Shown one piece after another: positions 11,763-23,576 of a DNA stretch of 64,000 nucleotides. Location of the stretch: NCBI GenBank assembly GCA_017163975.1, contig JAFFSR010000017.1:992001-1056000 (forward strand), in the 5' to 3' direction. The stretch comes from Anastatus disparis. Its lineage: Eukaryota > Arthropoda > Insecta > Hymenoptera > Eupelmidae. Below the pieces are notes generated by a model. That model made no database searches. It was given only the letters and a program-made list of their open reading frames with translations, and had not been told where the DNA came from. The position numbers and the translations under genes were made by a program. The stretch's first letter is position 1. Each line of letters begins with the position of its first letter.

Positions 11763-12919
11763 GTAAGTAAAATAATGTTTTAACTTTTCAGATTTTTGTT
11801 TGTCAATAATATAGAACTAGCAAAAAGTACCTCGCTCCTAACGTCGCTCGGTTGAATTTTCATATATGATATTATTATGTATAAATTAGCCAATTTTAAA
11901 ATAAAAAAGAATTGCCGCAACTTATGAATTTTAATATTGTAGTTTTGTACTAAATTAAATTTTTATATTTTTATAAAAAAGAATAATTAAAGTTACAATA
12001 CGCATAAAAATTGTTTAGATACGAATTATATCATGATGAATTAAGAATTTGTTCTACTAAATTGCATTAGAATCAATAAAAAATTTAATAGGAATTCATT
12101 CTTTTTAATCACATGTTTCAGTAACGAATCATGAAATAATCGAAAACAGTATTTTACGTTTACTAGGACTAACAACTGCACGGAGAAAGGAAAGTATTGT
12201 TAAAATAGGTTCTAAATCAAGTAGATCTAACTTATGTACTAAGGTACTTAAAAAAGAGTGGCGATATAATTTCAATTAGTGCTATAGCTTGAATTTTAGG
12301 GACCAATGTTGGTACTATTATATTATGAAATAAGAGCATAAATTTGCGATGCTTACTGTCTTTTTATTGGTACTGAGACTGATATTTCACCTACTCGATT
12401 CAAAATAAAATTTAAATAAAATTGAAAATAATTTAATGGAACATAATAGAAAAATATATGTACACATGTGCTTAAAGTAAAAAAGCGTATAATTTATTCC
12501 CTCAAGTGACTATTTCTCACTCTACTTATATAAGAAAAACAAAGATATTACGATATTTGATATAAATAAACTGCGAACTGGGAACTGAGTACAACTATAA
12601 TTTCCAGACCTTAATATATGACCATGAATTTGATTTATGAAATCAATTTTTACGTAAAACATGCTTAAAAAAATTTTGTGTTCATTTCTAATAAAAATAT
12701 CTTCACAAATGTATTTTTAGGCACGACCGCTATACGGAAGTGCCTTATATTTTCGACATCGCGAGAAATGTAACCCTTTAAAATATGTTATTTTATGATG
12801 AAAAACTTATTTTCATAGCAAAATAAGACTATTACGAGGCTTCCTTAAAATGTATGTATGGATGTATGTGTGTGAGAAATAAAGCTTATGAATTTTCTCG
12901 ACGAATTTTTATCTAATTT
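11763..12919. other. AT-rich stretch, nothing recognised
   Basis: No gene is seen. It contains AGAACTGAG-like sequence near 12555 related to the hairpin at 10660 and a short TATG-rich patch near 12851. Confidence 0.4.
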
Positions 12920-13390
12920 GAATAATTCGAACGGGAAATTATTTTAAATAATAACATAAGAAAACGTTCCTATTTTGAAAAAATCGTTGAAAGCGTTTTT
13001 AAATAGGCGCCCTTTTAAATGGTCAAAAAAATGGATTTTTGGTGATAACTTGAAAAATACGATTTTTTTTAAAGTATATTTAATAAAAGTTATAGAATAT
13101 AAAAAAATTAATGATTTTTATATCATACATTTTTCTCTAAAGTTAATATTATTCAAATTGTTCATGAAAAATGTTAAAATTGAAGGCTTTTTAATGATAA
13201 TTTGATAAATATTATTTAAAAAAAAAATATCTAATACTAAAAAGATGTATCATTTTTTTCTATACATTTTATTTAATATCCTTTTTTCCAAAATTCGTTT
13301 TTTTTTAAGTTATCACCAAAAAATCATTTTTTCAACCTCTAAAGGGATGACTGTTTTACAACTGCTCAAACGATTTTTTTTTAAACTGCC
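12920..13390. repeat. Imperfect palindrome
   Basis: Sequence near 12985-13060 (AAAATCGTTGAAAGCG and TGGATTTTTGGTGATAACTT) is the approximate complement of 13295-13380 (AAGTTATCACCAAAAAATCA), with a centre near 13180. The two reading frames here are low-complexity Lys/Phe/Ile translations of the palindrome. Confidence 0.6.
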
Positions 13391-13779
13391 AATATTTATT
13401 TGTATTATTGTTTTGAATCATCATCCGTCGGAATGATTCAGATCAAATGAAAACTTTATACAAAACTTTACTTTTAAGCTACTGAACTATGAAATAATTT
13501 TTTTCACTTGTAACTTTTGATAGGTTATAGTATTCAAAACTTTAAAAAGTATACATAAAAATATGTTTTTTTCACATAGCATAAATGTCTTCGAAATCAA
13601 TCAACTTAATTTACAAGAAAAATATAAATAATTATAAATTTGTTTTTTTAAATAAATACAATAAATTCAAACCTCCTGTTGAAAGTTGCGGTAAAAAATA
13701 CAATGAAAGAAGAAATAAGATTAACTTTTAATGCTTTTGCGTTAATGTTTGTAAATGTTTTGTTTTAATATTCTTTGGA

Positions 13780-13968
13780 TATCAAATAGCGAGTGCGAAG
13801 CGCGAGCGTTTTCGGTCGTGTCTTATATGCAAGAAGCGAAGCTTTTTACATGCCTTGCATCGTATAGCGATGCAAGGCCTGAGGTCATTTCTGAGCTGAG
13901 CGAAGCGAAGCTCTGAAAGGACCGAAGTGCGAGCCACAGCGGCTCAAAGGGCCGCTGTGGTGAGCTAG
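13780..13968 (+). mobile_element. GC-rich 3' terminus of a Helitron-like element
   Basis: A sharp GC-rich island in AT-rich DNA. It contains GCGAAGCGCGAGCG-type sequence, a hairpin at 13853-13877 (CCTTGCATCG/CGATGCAAGG) and a strong hairpin at 13934-13960 (CCACAGCGGC/GCCGCTGTGG). The second hairpin is followed after four bases by CTAG and then T. A hairpin just before CTRR is the 3' signature of Helitrons. The 5' end cannot be placed; AT-rich sequence upstream gives no clear TC start. Confidence 0.5.
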
Positions 13969-14589
13969 TATATATATGAAATACGAAATTTAAATTAAAA
14001 AAAACCATAATATTAAAATACACATTTTTGGTTAATTTTAAATTTAAATATTTCAGAATGATAAAATAACTATTTGCAATTACTTAACATTCTTTTGACA
14101 TCTAATATAAAATATTAATGAGATACAAATATTAAAAAGTGTATGTATCACAAGTAAGGTTTGCATATCATAAATATTATAATTTCTTGAAAATTCTTGA
14201 TATTAATAGATTATTAATTTAAAAAATTAAATATTTTTTCATTGATGACTAGTAACTTTTAAAATATAGTTAAAATAATACTGTAAATATCAATCAAATA
14301 ACATTTTCATCAAAATAAATTTCAACGCTATAATTATTTGAATAAACATTTTTATTTAACTACAATCTATTGTAATAATAATTTTTTTAATATATATATT
14401 AAAAAATAATAATTTTATTTGATGAACAGTTATATAAATATTATATATTTATAATTGTTTAACTAAATTTATTGAATAAAAATTTTATTCAGTTATCATT
14501 CAGAGAATAAAGTATTTAAATTAGTTTTCATGAAAATATATTATTTAAAAAGTTACTTGTTAACAATTTTTTATAAATAACATACATTT
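13969..14589. other. AT-rich spacer, nothing recognised
   Basis: Very AT-rich, with only short low-complexity runs and no open frame of interest. Confidence 0.4.
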
Positions 14590-14800
14590 AACCTTAATTA
14601 CATTTTCATTTGTTCACGTGTTAGTATTTAAATGAATTGTCATTTATATAAAATTGTTAACAATCAAATATATTAAAATTACATTTTAATATATTAAAAT
14701 TATATTTACCTCAATTACATTTTCATTTGTACACGTGTTTGTATTTAAATGAATTGTCATTTATATAAAAATTGTTAACAATTAAATATATTAAAATTCA
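14590..14800 (+). repeat. Two direct copies of a ~115-bp AT-rich repeat
   Basis: Copies begin near 14590 and 14705. Each has ATTACATTTTCATTTGT, (A/C)ACGTGTTNGTATTT, AATGAATTGTCATTTATAT and TTGTTAACAAT. A third copy lies at 1-70. Confidence 0.85.
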
Positions 14801-15329
14801 TTTCATTAAAGCAATAATATTTTTAATAAGAGAAACATATTAATTTTTAAAATACATCAAATTACCTCAATTGAAAAATTATCATTACATGACATAAAAA
14901 TATTTTTTTCAATATCGTTCGAACATAAATTTTATGAAATACTATTTAAAAAAATTATTAATTTGATATTAAATTTTTTTTAATAGTCAATTATAAAGAT
15001 AGGAAAATATATGAAATACTAATAAATTTTTCTGATTATGTCTATAATTATGAATTTATATTTATGATCTGTCTAGATAGAAGGAAAATTTCCCCTAAAC
15101 AAGTAAACATTTAAAAATAAATTTACTTATTATTTGCGAAACACTTATTATAAATGCGGAAAAAAATAATATTCTGTAATATCACTCTAAAATTTGTATT
15201 AAATATGATCATTGAAAGTACAATTATTTCATTAAGTTGAAGTTGCTGTCAAAGTTTGATTATATTTTACTATAAGAAGATATAAAAATTAACTGTCATA
15301 TTTAAATGTCTTCCCATTCTATTGTTGAA
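14801..15329. other. AT-rich spacer, nothing recognised
   Basis: No gene, repeat or RNA signal is visible. Confidence 0.4.
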
Positions 15330-15641
15330 TTTTCATAAAAGGAATGTATTAACTTGTAGTATGTACCATGATGATTATTTATTTAAATTTTCAAATTTTC
15401 TTAATCATTAGTTTTCAAGATATTTAGATTTCTGATTCAAAATAGAAAAATATTAGTAAATAATATTGGAACCCAAACTCCTCCATAACTAATGAATAGA
15501 TTTATTTAAAAATATAACTAAATAATCTTCGTGATACATCCTATATGTTAATGCATCTCTTTATTTAAAATTTTGAAATACAATAAAAATATAGTCAATA
15601 TTTATGGGCGCAAGTGTACTGTCCATTTGACATCTCCTTAA
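15330..15641. mobile_element. Degenerate TTAA palindrome (group of 35959)
   Basis: The right end (complement of TTAAGGAGATGTCAAATGGA) and the inner arms (TTGTAGTATGTACCATGATG, TATTGGAACCCAAACT, ACTAATGAATAGATTTATTT) match the element at 35959-36341. The left terminus is eroded or replaced. Non-coding. Confidence 0.75.
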
Positions 15642-16102
15642 ATAATTTATACTTATAAAATTTACATAATATTTTATAAAGCTATTAAAATGATAATCAT
15701 ATATTTAATATTATTTCTAACTATGAATAAAAAGTTTGAAAAATTATCATTAAGTGATAACTTATAAATAGTTATATTATTTTATTAAATACATTTCCAA
15801 CTTAAATAATTATCTTCATGCTAGAACTAAATTTAATTAGCATTCAATTCCACAAGTTATTTAAAAAATTTACCAATATTCAAAGTTATTAAAAAGTTAA
15901 TTATAAAAGATATTCCCATATCAAAATTTCAAAATTCTATTAATTTAATTTTTTATTCTTTACATTAGAGAATTAGTTTTAATGTTGAAATTTTTTTATG
16001 ATATGCAACATGTATATATATTATCTTATAGTAAAATATTTTATCACCTCGTATGAAAATTATTTTTTTAAAGTAGAATAATACTGTGAATAAACAAATG
16101 AT
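15642..16102. other. AT-rich spacer, nothing recognised
   Basis: No feature is visible apart from strong AT bias. Confidence 0.4.
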
Positions 16103-16300
16103 TATAAGAAAATATTAAAAATTATAAATAACAATAAAAAAGCGTTTGGCTGGGGATAAATAATGATTGTTTATTATCATTTATACATTTTTTAAATGTA
16201 TTATAAAAAAATATCAAAAATTATAAATAACAATAAAAAAGCGATAGGCTGGGGATAAATAATGATTGTTTATTATCATTTATACATTTTTTAAATGTAG
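16103..16300 (+). repeat. 98-bp tandem duplication
   Basis: Two near-identical direct copies (16103-16200 and 16201-16300), each containing AGCG(T/A)T(T/A)GGCTGGGGATAA and a TTTATTATCATTTATAC stretch. Confidence 0.9.
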
Positions 16301-16414
16301 ATACTGCAAATATCCGTAAATAACTGTAAGTAAATTGAAGAATACAATTATTAGAAATAACTCTAAATAATTTTCATTTTAGTTCTTTTTACATCAAACT
16401 TTTTTTTAATGATT

Positions 16415-16419
<5 letters not shown>

Positions 16420-16460
<41 letters not shown>
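16420..16460. repeat. (TA)n microsatellite
   Basis: About twenty TA units directly at the left end of the following palindrome. A shorter TA tract adjoins its right end. Confidence 0.95.
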
Positions 16461-16463
<3 letters not shown>

Positions 16464-17477
16464 ACATTTCACACCAACTAGAAGAGCAGAAAAATAAAAA
16501 TCCCTGAAACTCTAAGAATATATTCTTTTTGTTACCCAAAATATGTAAAAAAATTTTCAAGGATTTAGATTTAAAGGATCAAGAGCTATAGTTCCTTGAA
16601 ATTTGGAAAATTATCAAAATTTTTGGAAAAGTCCTAACTTAATCATTTTTTTCCTGAAAATCCTGATGTTTTAGAGAGAAATTCATGAGAATACTTTTTG
16701 TTGTAAATGAAGAGCAGAGTTCGCATGATTCTTTACAGACCTGAATTAAGAAGTTTTCTATTGGTTCTTATATGTATTACATGGTAATTGAAATTACTCA
16801 TTGTTCGCTACTTCAGAAATTTCTTTTCGTGGGCTTATTTTTTTCTATTTTACATGAATTTTAAAATGAATTTTTGATCATGTAAGTCAAAGCCATCAAT
16901 AAAGAGTTGAGACAGTTTAAAATATATGTTTTCATGTATCATTTATTTTCAATATAAAAATTAATCATACATTAAAATATACATTTATATTTAATATCAT
17001 ACATGAACATATATATTTCAAACTGTCTCAACTCCTTATTGATGGCTCTGACTTACATGATCAAAAATTCATTTTAAAGTTCATGTAAAATAGAAAAAAA
17101 TAAGCCCGCAAAAAGAAATTTCTTAAGTAGCGAACAATCAGTAATTTCGATTACCATGTAATACATGTAAGAACCAATAGAAAACTTCAAAATTAAGGTC
17201 TGTAAAATTTTATGCTAACTCTCCTTTTCATTTGCAACAAGAAGTATTCTTAGGAATTTCTCATTAAAACATCAGGATTTTTAGAAAAGAACCATAAAGT
17301 TGGTACGTTCCCAAAAATTTTAAAAAATTTCCAAATTTTAAGGATCTATGGCTCTTGATCCTTCCAATCCCAATTCTTAAAAATTTTTTTACATATTTTG
17401 GGCAACCAACAGAATATATTCTCAGAGTTTCAGCGATTTTTATTTTTTTGCTCTTCCAGTTGATGTGAAATGTCCCA
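16461..17477. mobile_element. 1-kb palindromic element flanked by (TA)n
   Basis: The termini are inverted copies (GCGACATTTCACACCAACT against GGGACATTTCACATCAACT). The arms pair along nearly all of 1.02 kb, with a centre near 16965. There is no reading frame. Both flanks are TA repeats, so the target duplication is hidden. Confidence 0.9.
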
Positions 17478-17793
17478 TATATATATATGATTGCCGAAAA
17501 TAACCATTTTTTATCGTTATATTATTTTTACAAATTTTATTATTATTTATTTATCATATAACAATTAATTCATAGCATTTTTCATAATTTCTTTTATTTT
17601 TCAGCTTTTAAAGTAAAAAAGCAGTGAATTAAATTAGTTAATATAAAAGCAATTCTTTTGTGAATATCTTTGAAAAAAATTCATCAGAAATGAATTGAAA
17701 TTCTGGAAAGAATTTAAATTTTCAATAATGGTTTTGACTGAGAAAGATAAATTAATTGTTAAGAGACAGGGATTGTATAGTTGAATTGCTTTC

Positions 17794-18186
17794 ATGTTAA
17801 CTGATATTCATGTATTAGAATTTAATAATATTTCAAAATGGTGCACCTTATTCAGCATGTAATTAAGTTCACTAATTCAAACACCATAATATATTAATTC
17901 AGTACCGATTGGTGGAAAATTAATACAGTAATTATTTTCCGGAAATTTAGAAAAGGGTCACCGGATTTGTGTGTATTCTAATGATAAGGTGATTCATATA
18001 TATGACAGTTTAAAGCTTAAATATCTACAAGATAAGCATAAGATTTATATAAACAGATTATTTTCAAACAAATCAGAATTGAGCATAGTATTCGAAACAG
18101 TACAATCACAAACAAATAATTATAATTGTGGCGTTTTGGAAATTGTTTTTGCTGTTGCAATACTTTATAATTTAAGTCCATGTTGT
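17794..18186 (+). pseudogene. Ulp1-type (C48) cysteine protease domain, first part
   Basis: Starting at ATG 17794 the frame reads MLTDIHVLEFNNI, resembling the start of Ulp1-like domains found in TEs. A stop at about 17860 and sequence decay follow. From about 17950 it reads GHRICVYSNDKVIHIYDSLK, then the conserved block NNYNCGVLEIVFAVAILYNL near 18115. The catalytic His (in GH), the Asp of YDS and the Cys of NCG are all still present; the usual Trp after the His is Arg here. The C-terminal end is cut at 18187 by a TTAA element and resumes at 20476. C48 enzymes cleave SUMO-type bonds or polyproteins in other systems; the role in a Helitron is unknown. Confidence 0.75.
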
Positions 18187-19140
18187 TTAAGGTAGTTCTT
18201 AGCTAAATCGAAAGTCATGAAAAAAAGTTCATTTTTTCAGGAAATTTACATTAACTATCATAAAATAACGGTGCAAAATTTTAGAGTGATTCACTACACG
18301 GTTTAAAAGATATGATCTGCAAAAATGGCATCGGCAGCTAAAATGCAAGAGTTATTTTACTCTATGTATTTCGATAGTCATGACATTGTACTGAAAATTG
18401 GAGGAAATTTACTTCGAACCCTAAAGATTATTATATCAAAATTTCAAGATGATCCACTACCTAGCTATTTAACAATCCTAATCTAAAAACTGATACTCCG
18501 AGGATTCTCACAGAGTTTTTCTAAAGCGACGTAACGTGGCAACGTTGCACCATATATATATATATACACATATAATACACTCAACACTTTACTACGCGTA
18601 TGAATTAACAAACATTTAACATAGGTTTTTTCTACTATTATGTTTTTAATTAAATCCCAGACGGAAATTGAAAAAAGTAATAGAAAATATTAAAAAATAA
18701 TAAATAATAAAAATTAGTACAAAATAATAACAGTTTATAAAGTCTAGATTTGAGACTATAATAATATTTATCAGTAATTATTCTAAATCGCTGCGTATTT
18801 ATAAGCGTTATTATTAGTTATTATTTTTTATATTTTTTTGAATTATGAAATATAATAGCACAGGAAAAGTATTCGTATAAGTTATAATTTTTTATAATTT
18901 TTTTTTTATTCGGATATTTTCTTTTCGGTAATAAGTAGAAAAGCTAGAAAAAATTATAAAAATAATATAGATATGTAAAAAAAAAATAATAATTCATAAT
19001 AGTTATTATTTTTTATTATATTATATTAACTATTGCACCTAAACTCTTGTCAAACAATTGGCTATTATTTGCAATAAAAATTAATTGTTTTGCTAAACTA
19101 CCTATTTTGGAACTTAGAAATGAAAAAAATCAACTTGTCA

Positions 19141-19706
19141 AAATTATTTGATCCAAACATGGAATCTCCTTCTTTATGATAAGTGTAACAAAAAATGTTA
19201 ATAACTTTTTCTTCTAAAATGAAAACTTTTTAAGTTAATAGTTTATAATGTGTGATAATCAGCATCGGTGATTTAGGACCAAATTTGAACTTTTTCAATA
19301 TTTGAGAAAACATATTTCTAAAAATATAGCTTAGTTCTTTATGTGATTTATAAAAAAAGTCTTTTTACAACTTCTCTATAAAGCTGATAGATTTTGAGAT
19401 AAAAATTCACAAATTTTATAAATTTTTGTTTTATATTATTTCTATCTCAAAATCTATCAGCTTTATAGAGAAGTTGTTAAAAGACTTTTTTTTATAAATC
19501 ACATAAAGAACTATGCTATATTTTTAGAAATGTTTTCTCAAATATTGTAAAAGTTCAAATTTGGTCTTAAATCACCGATGCTGATTATCACACATTATAA
19601 ACTATTAACTCAAAAAGTTTTCATTTTAGAAGAAAAAGTTATTAACATTTTTTGTTACACTTATCATAAAAAAAAAGATTTTGTGTTCAAATAATAGGAT
19701 CCTCAT
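19141..19706. repeat. Near-perfect palindrome, ~565 bp
   Basis: The arms (TATGATAAGTGTAACAAAAA, AATCAGCATCGGTGATTTA, AAAATCTATCAGCTTTATAG) are repeated in reverse complement with a short centre near 19420. RNA from it would form a long hairpin. No target duplication is evident. Confidence 0.9.
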
Positions 19707-19733
19707 ATTGTTAATTTTTTAACATTTTTGAGT

Positions 19734-20138
19734 TTAAGGGGTGTCCTCATACCGGCATAAAGATCTACCTTATCTACATTTGAATTATGCATTTTATTTA
19801 AAATTTAACTATTTTTGACTGAAATTCATAGAAGAGACACATTCTTAACATTCTAAAGAATGTATTGTAACGTTAAAAGACAGAATAAAAGTGAAAATAA
19901 AGACAAAAACTGCATAATACGATTATTCATAACCACATTGAAAAGTTAATCGTATTAAGCAGTTTTTGCCTTTATTTTTACCCTTATATTGTCTTTTGAC
20001 GTTGCAATAAATTCTTTGGCATGTTAAGAATGTGCCTCTCCTACGAATTTCAGTCATGAATAGTTAAATTATTATTAAAATTCATAATTTCAATGTAGAT
20101 AAGGTAGAACTCTATGTCGGTATGAGGATTCCCCTTAA
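19734..20138. mobile_element. TTAA-flanked palindromic element (nested)
   Basis: 405 bp with TTAA at 19734-19737 and 20135-20138, termini TTAAGGGGTGTCCTCATACC and TTAAGGGGAATCCTCATACC. The arms pair fully, with a centre near 19935. Non-coding. Confidence 0.93.
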
Positions 20139-20475
20139 GAATAGTTGTTTTGTAGCGGTTTGGACAATGTACAAACCGATGTTAGGTTAGAGTGAGAGAG
20201 GTTAGACAATGTTAGGTTAGAGTTCGTCAAAATATATCTTATCAATGTAAGATTATGCGATGTTGTCACGTTTTCATGATTGCTTACTACTACTTGAAAC
20301 TTGAAAGTCTACTTTAAACAATTATCAATGAATTTTTCATTTTAATTATGCAGAACACGATTGTAAATTCTTATAATTGAATTTAATGATTTTTTATGAT
20401 GAGAAAATTAAATATTTCTGAATTTATTTTTTCAGTTCTATATTGACTTCCGTAGTTGGCTAAGAACTACCTTAA

Positions 20476-20954
20476 GATATGATGTTTCTCAAATGCGATT
20501 GCGTTTATCAAAAATTTTTAAAATGCAACAAATAAGAATGTTTCCAGTTTTACAAAATAATAATAATGCAAATATTAATTACGATAATCCAGCGGGCATG
20601 ATAGAAGGAGTTTTTGTCATGAGCAACGTCTAAATCAAATACCATTGAATTTAGATTTCGCCGAGCTTGAACTATTAGAAAAAAACTTACAAACGCATTT
20701 ATTAGCAGAACAAAAAAAGATCATGGAAATGTATCGTAAACAAAAGAATTCGAATCATGAAACAATTTTGATGGAAATTGACAATGACATTTCAGATACA
20801 AATTTTTTAAAACCAGATAATGATATAATGGGAATCGATGATATCCACTTAAATTATAACGATAATGAAATTAGGACAGTTGAGATTAAATTAAATGAAG
20901 AAATAAAAGGATCAAAAGAAATAGATGAAAAAGAAGCTTTATTTGTAACAGGAC
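20476..20954 (+). pseudogene. Helitron polyprotein: end of protease and charged linker
   Basis: Continues the protease frame (RYDVSQMRLRLSKI, FKMQQIRMFPVLQNN), then a frameshift near 20615. A long acidic/basic stretch follows (LDFAELELLEKNLQTHLLA, EQKKIMEMYRKQ) with a likely coiled coil, ending LFVTGL where the TTAA element at 20955 interrupts. The join across that element gives LFVTGLNRKMVTEQSYKY in one frame. I do not recognise a domain in the linker. Confidence 0.65.
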
Positions 20955-21365
20955 TTAAGAGCATGAAAAAGCTGCCCGCCTTCTAATAATATTTCCAATC
21001 TTAACTTATGAATAAACGATGCGTTAAATCGAGTTTTTTTGCTACGAAGTGAAAATTTGTAAGATTAAACTCTAGTGAGGACAACTCAAGAAATCCACCA
21101 AAATATTATACATATAAAGTTATAATAAAAACTTTCAATGTATCGTAATTTATGGTTAGGTTTATCAAGTTGTATATCTAATTTCCAATCCAAGCTCATA
21201 AAAACATAACAAGTCCAAATGATTTTTTATTATAACAAAAATTATTTTATTAATATAGCTTTAGTGCGGACAAGTCATTATATTTGTTTAATTGATAAAT
21301 TTAAAAAGATATTGATGAAATGAAAAAAGCCAAACTCAATTGCTGCAGCTCCGACATCCCGTTAA
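20955..21365 (-). mobile_element. TTAA-flanked element (group of 43240 and 61270)
   Basis: 411 bp. The left end TTAAGAGCATG...CTTCTAATAATATTT and the right end (complement of TTAACGGGATGTCGGAGCTG) match, in reverse order, the ends of 61270-61680, which has the same length. It sits in the Helitron linker and its removal restores the frame. Confidence 0.9.
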
Positions 21366-21547
21366 TAGGAAAATGGTAACAGAACAATCATATAAATATA
21401 AAAAAATTTCAGAAAAAGTCATTATTACGAAAATGCAAGAAAAAAAAAGTAATGATAAATTAGAACTAAGACGAGTTCAAGAAACTTTGCGTAAGGAAAA
21501 AGCTTATATGAAAATGAAAAAAGGACAACCAAGTAAATATAAACGAA

Positions 21548-21819
21548 AATATTAAAAATAAAAAAAAAACTTTTTAATGTACTACGTTTTTATAATGAAC
21601 CAAAAAGTATAAAATAATGTGTAATAAAATGAAAAATGAATAATGATTTGAAATAAAAAAAACGTGGGGCGCATGTTTATTATTATGTATTGTATGCGCC
21701 CCACGTTTTTTTTATTTCAAATCATTATTCATTTTTCATTTTATTACACATTATTTTATACTTTTTGGTTCATTATAAAAACGTAGTACATTAAAAAGTT
21801 TTTTTTTATTTTTAATATT
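21548..21819. repeat. Almost perfect 272-bp hairpin
   Basis: Arms of about 125 bases are nearly identical in reverse complement and end in CGTGGGGCGCAT around a spacer of about 19 bases (TTTATTATTATGTATTG). The close match of the arms argues for a recent inverted duplication or for gene-conversion-like correction. Confidence 0.95.
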
Positions 21820-22659
21820 ATTTTATACTTTTTAGTTCAATTAAAAAACGTGGTAGATTGAAAATTTTTTTTTTATTTAAATATTATCTTATACATTTTG
21901 GTATTATTATTATTATTATTATTAATATTATTTATCGTGTTGTCCAACAGTGCATATTATATAGCATATATATTGTTGTCAAGGGACTAAAACGTGTTTC
22001 ATCTATTTTTTTAGAGAACACGTAATCGCATGGTGAGTTTCCCGCCATTTTGACGATAATGACGCCATTAGAAATTCAACCAAGATTTATTGTTTTATGC
22101 ATTGTTAGACCATAAAATGAATAAAATACAGTCTCCAATTCTGTATGTATAATAGAAAATGCTGTAATTTATGTCTGATTGCAATATATCACAAGTTAAA
22201 GAATTTTAAAAATTTTCGAAAATGGTTAGACACTAATGTTAAAAGTATATCTATATATAAAATCTTCAAATCTTCAATTTTGCCAATATCTCCGTTTATA
22301 ATTAAATATATTAAAATATTTTTCGGTGGGAATATATATTTTTAATTATATTATCCAACAATGCGTGCAAAAATATAATATTGAATATATTAATATATTA
22401 ATATATCAAAAAAGGATTTTTAAAATTTTCGAAGATGTTTAGACACTAATGTTAAAAGTGTATCTATATATAAAATCTTCAAATCTTTAATTTTGCCAAC
22501 ATCTCCGTATATGATCGAATATATTAATATATTGTTCGGTAAATATATATATTTTTTTTATAATATTGCATTTTCATCCAGTTCTGAGCTATATTTAAAA
22601 TTTCAAGTCTCTAGCTCATCGGGAAGTTAGTTTACAATCGGTTGCAAAATTTGTACCGA

Positions 22660-22690
<31 letters not shown>

Positions 22691-22705
22691 CCAAAGCAAG
22701 TTAAT
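21820..22705 (+). mobile_element. Non-coding insert ending in a (CAGA)n tract
   Basis: Holds a (TTA)n tract near 21905, two direct copies of a ~140-bp block (22207-22345 and 22418-22556, sharing TTAGACACTAATGTTAAAAG), and TTGTACCGAACAGACAGACA leading into about 30 bases of CAGA repeat at 22661-22690. A simple-repeat tail of this kind is common at the 3' ends of short non-LTR elements; that origin is inferred. It separates two of the Helitron coding repeats. Confidence 0.55.
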
Positions 22706-23576
22706 AAAAACGTAGTAAAATTAGAAAATACTAAGATAACAAAATGGCAATTCAAGGAAACAATGAGTACTGATAAATTTGAACAAATACGTGCGAATGA
22801 GACTTTACGCAAGAAAGAAGCTTATATAAAAATTAAAGAAAAACAACCGAAAAAATATGAAGAAAAATTAGAAAATACTAAGATAACAAAATTGAAATTC
22901 AAGGAAACAATGAGTACTGATAAATTGGAACAAATACAAAGAAAAAATGAGTATTGATTAATTGGTACAAATACGTGTTAATGAAGTTTCACGTAAAAAA
23001 GAAGATTACATAAATATGTAAAAAAACAACCCAATAAATATAAAGAAAAATTAAAAAATACTAAAATAACAAAAATGAGCTCAAAGATAAAAAAGGGTAC
23101 TGATAAATGGAACAAATACGTACAAATGAAGCTACACGTAAGAAAAAAGCTTACATAAAAATGACAGAAGAACAACCAAATAAATTTAAAAAAATTGAAA
23201 ATATTAAGATATAAAAAATAAAATCATTTGAAAATAGAGATACTAATAAATTAAGAAATTGCACGAAAAAGAAAAATAACGCAAAAAAGAGACTTATAGA
23301 AGAGTTATTAGTGAACAATATAATGAATATGAGAGAATGGTACAAATTAAAAATCAAAAATTGGAAAATGCCGATATTTTTGAGAAAATACAAGTGAAAA
23401 ATGATTGTTACCAATTAAAATAATCACGCACAAGGTGTAAACAAATAGAAATTGATGTCAATAAACATGTTAATAATGATACTACAATAAATAAACCAAT
23501 AGATTAAAAAAAGCTAAAATATAAATATGATTCTTATCAATTAAAGACATTATTTATTGAGTGTAAACAATTAAAA

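Larger units (their letters stand above)
18187..20475. mobile_element. TTAA-flanked element inside the protease gene, with nested palindromes
   Basis: TTAA at 18187-18190 and 20472-20475, with inverted 17-bp termini TTAAGGTAGTTCTTAGC. Joining the flanks at one TTAA gives a continuous reading LSPCCLRYDVSQMRLRLSKI, typical of the end of a TE-borne Ulp1 domain. Inside lie a (TA)n tract near 18555, a palindrome at 19141-19706 and a second TTAA palindrome at 19734-20138. There is no transposase. Confidence 0.9.
21366..23420 (+). pseudogene. Helitron Lys/Glu-rich repeat region
   Basis: Repeats of about 46 residues of the type STDKLEQIRANETLRKKEAY followed by IKIKEKQPKKYEEKLENTKI are read at about 21400-21547, 22730-22880, 22890-23060 and 23080-23215, with a weaker fifth. 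Similar arginine/glutamate-rich rows precede the Rep domain in many animal Helitron proteins. The region is split by 21548-22705 and later copies contain stops and frameshifts. Between 23220 and 23577 only degraded Lys-rich coding is visible. Confidence 0.65.

Noticed and set aside
20150..20215. Telomeric TTAGG array
   Set aside because: Only a few GTTAGGTTAGAG motifs occur, far short of a telomere-like array; such short motifs are common in insect DNA.
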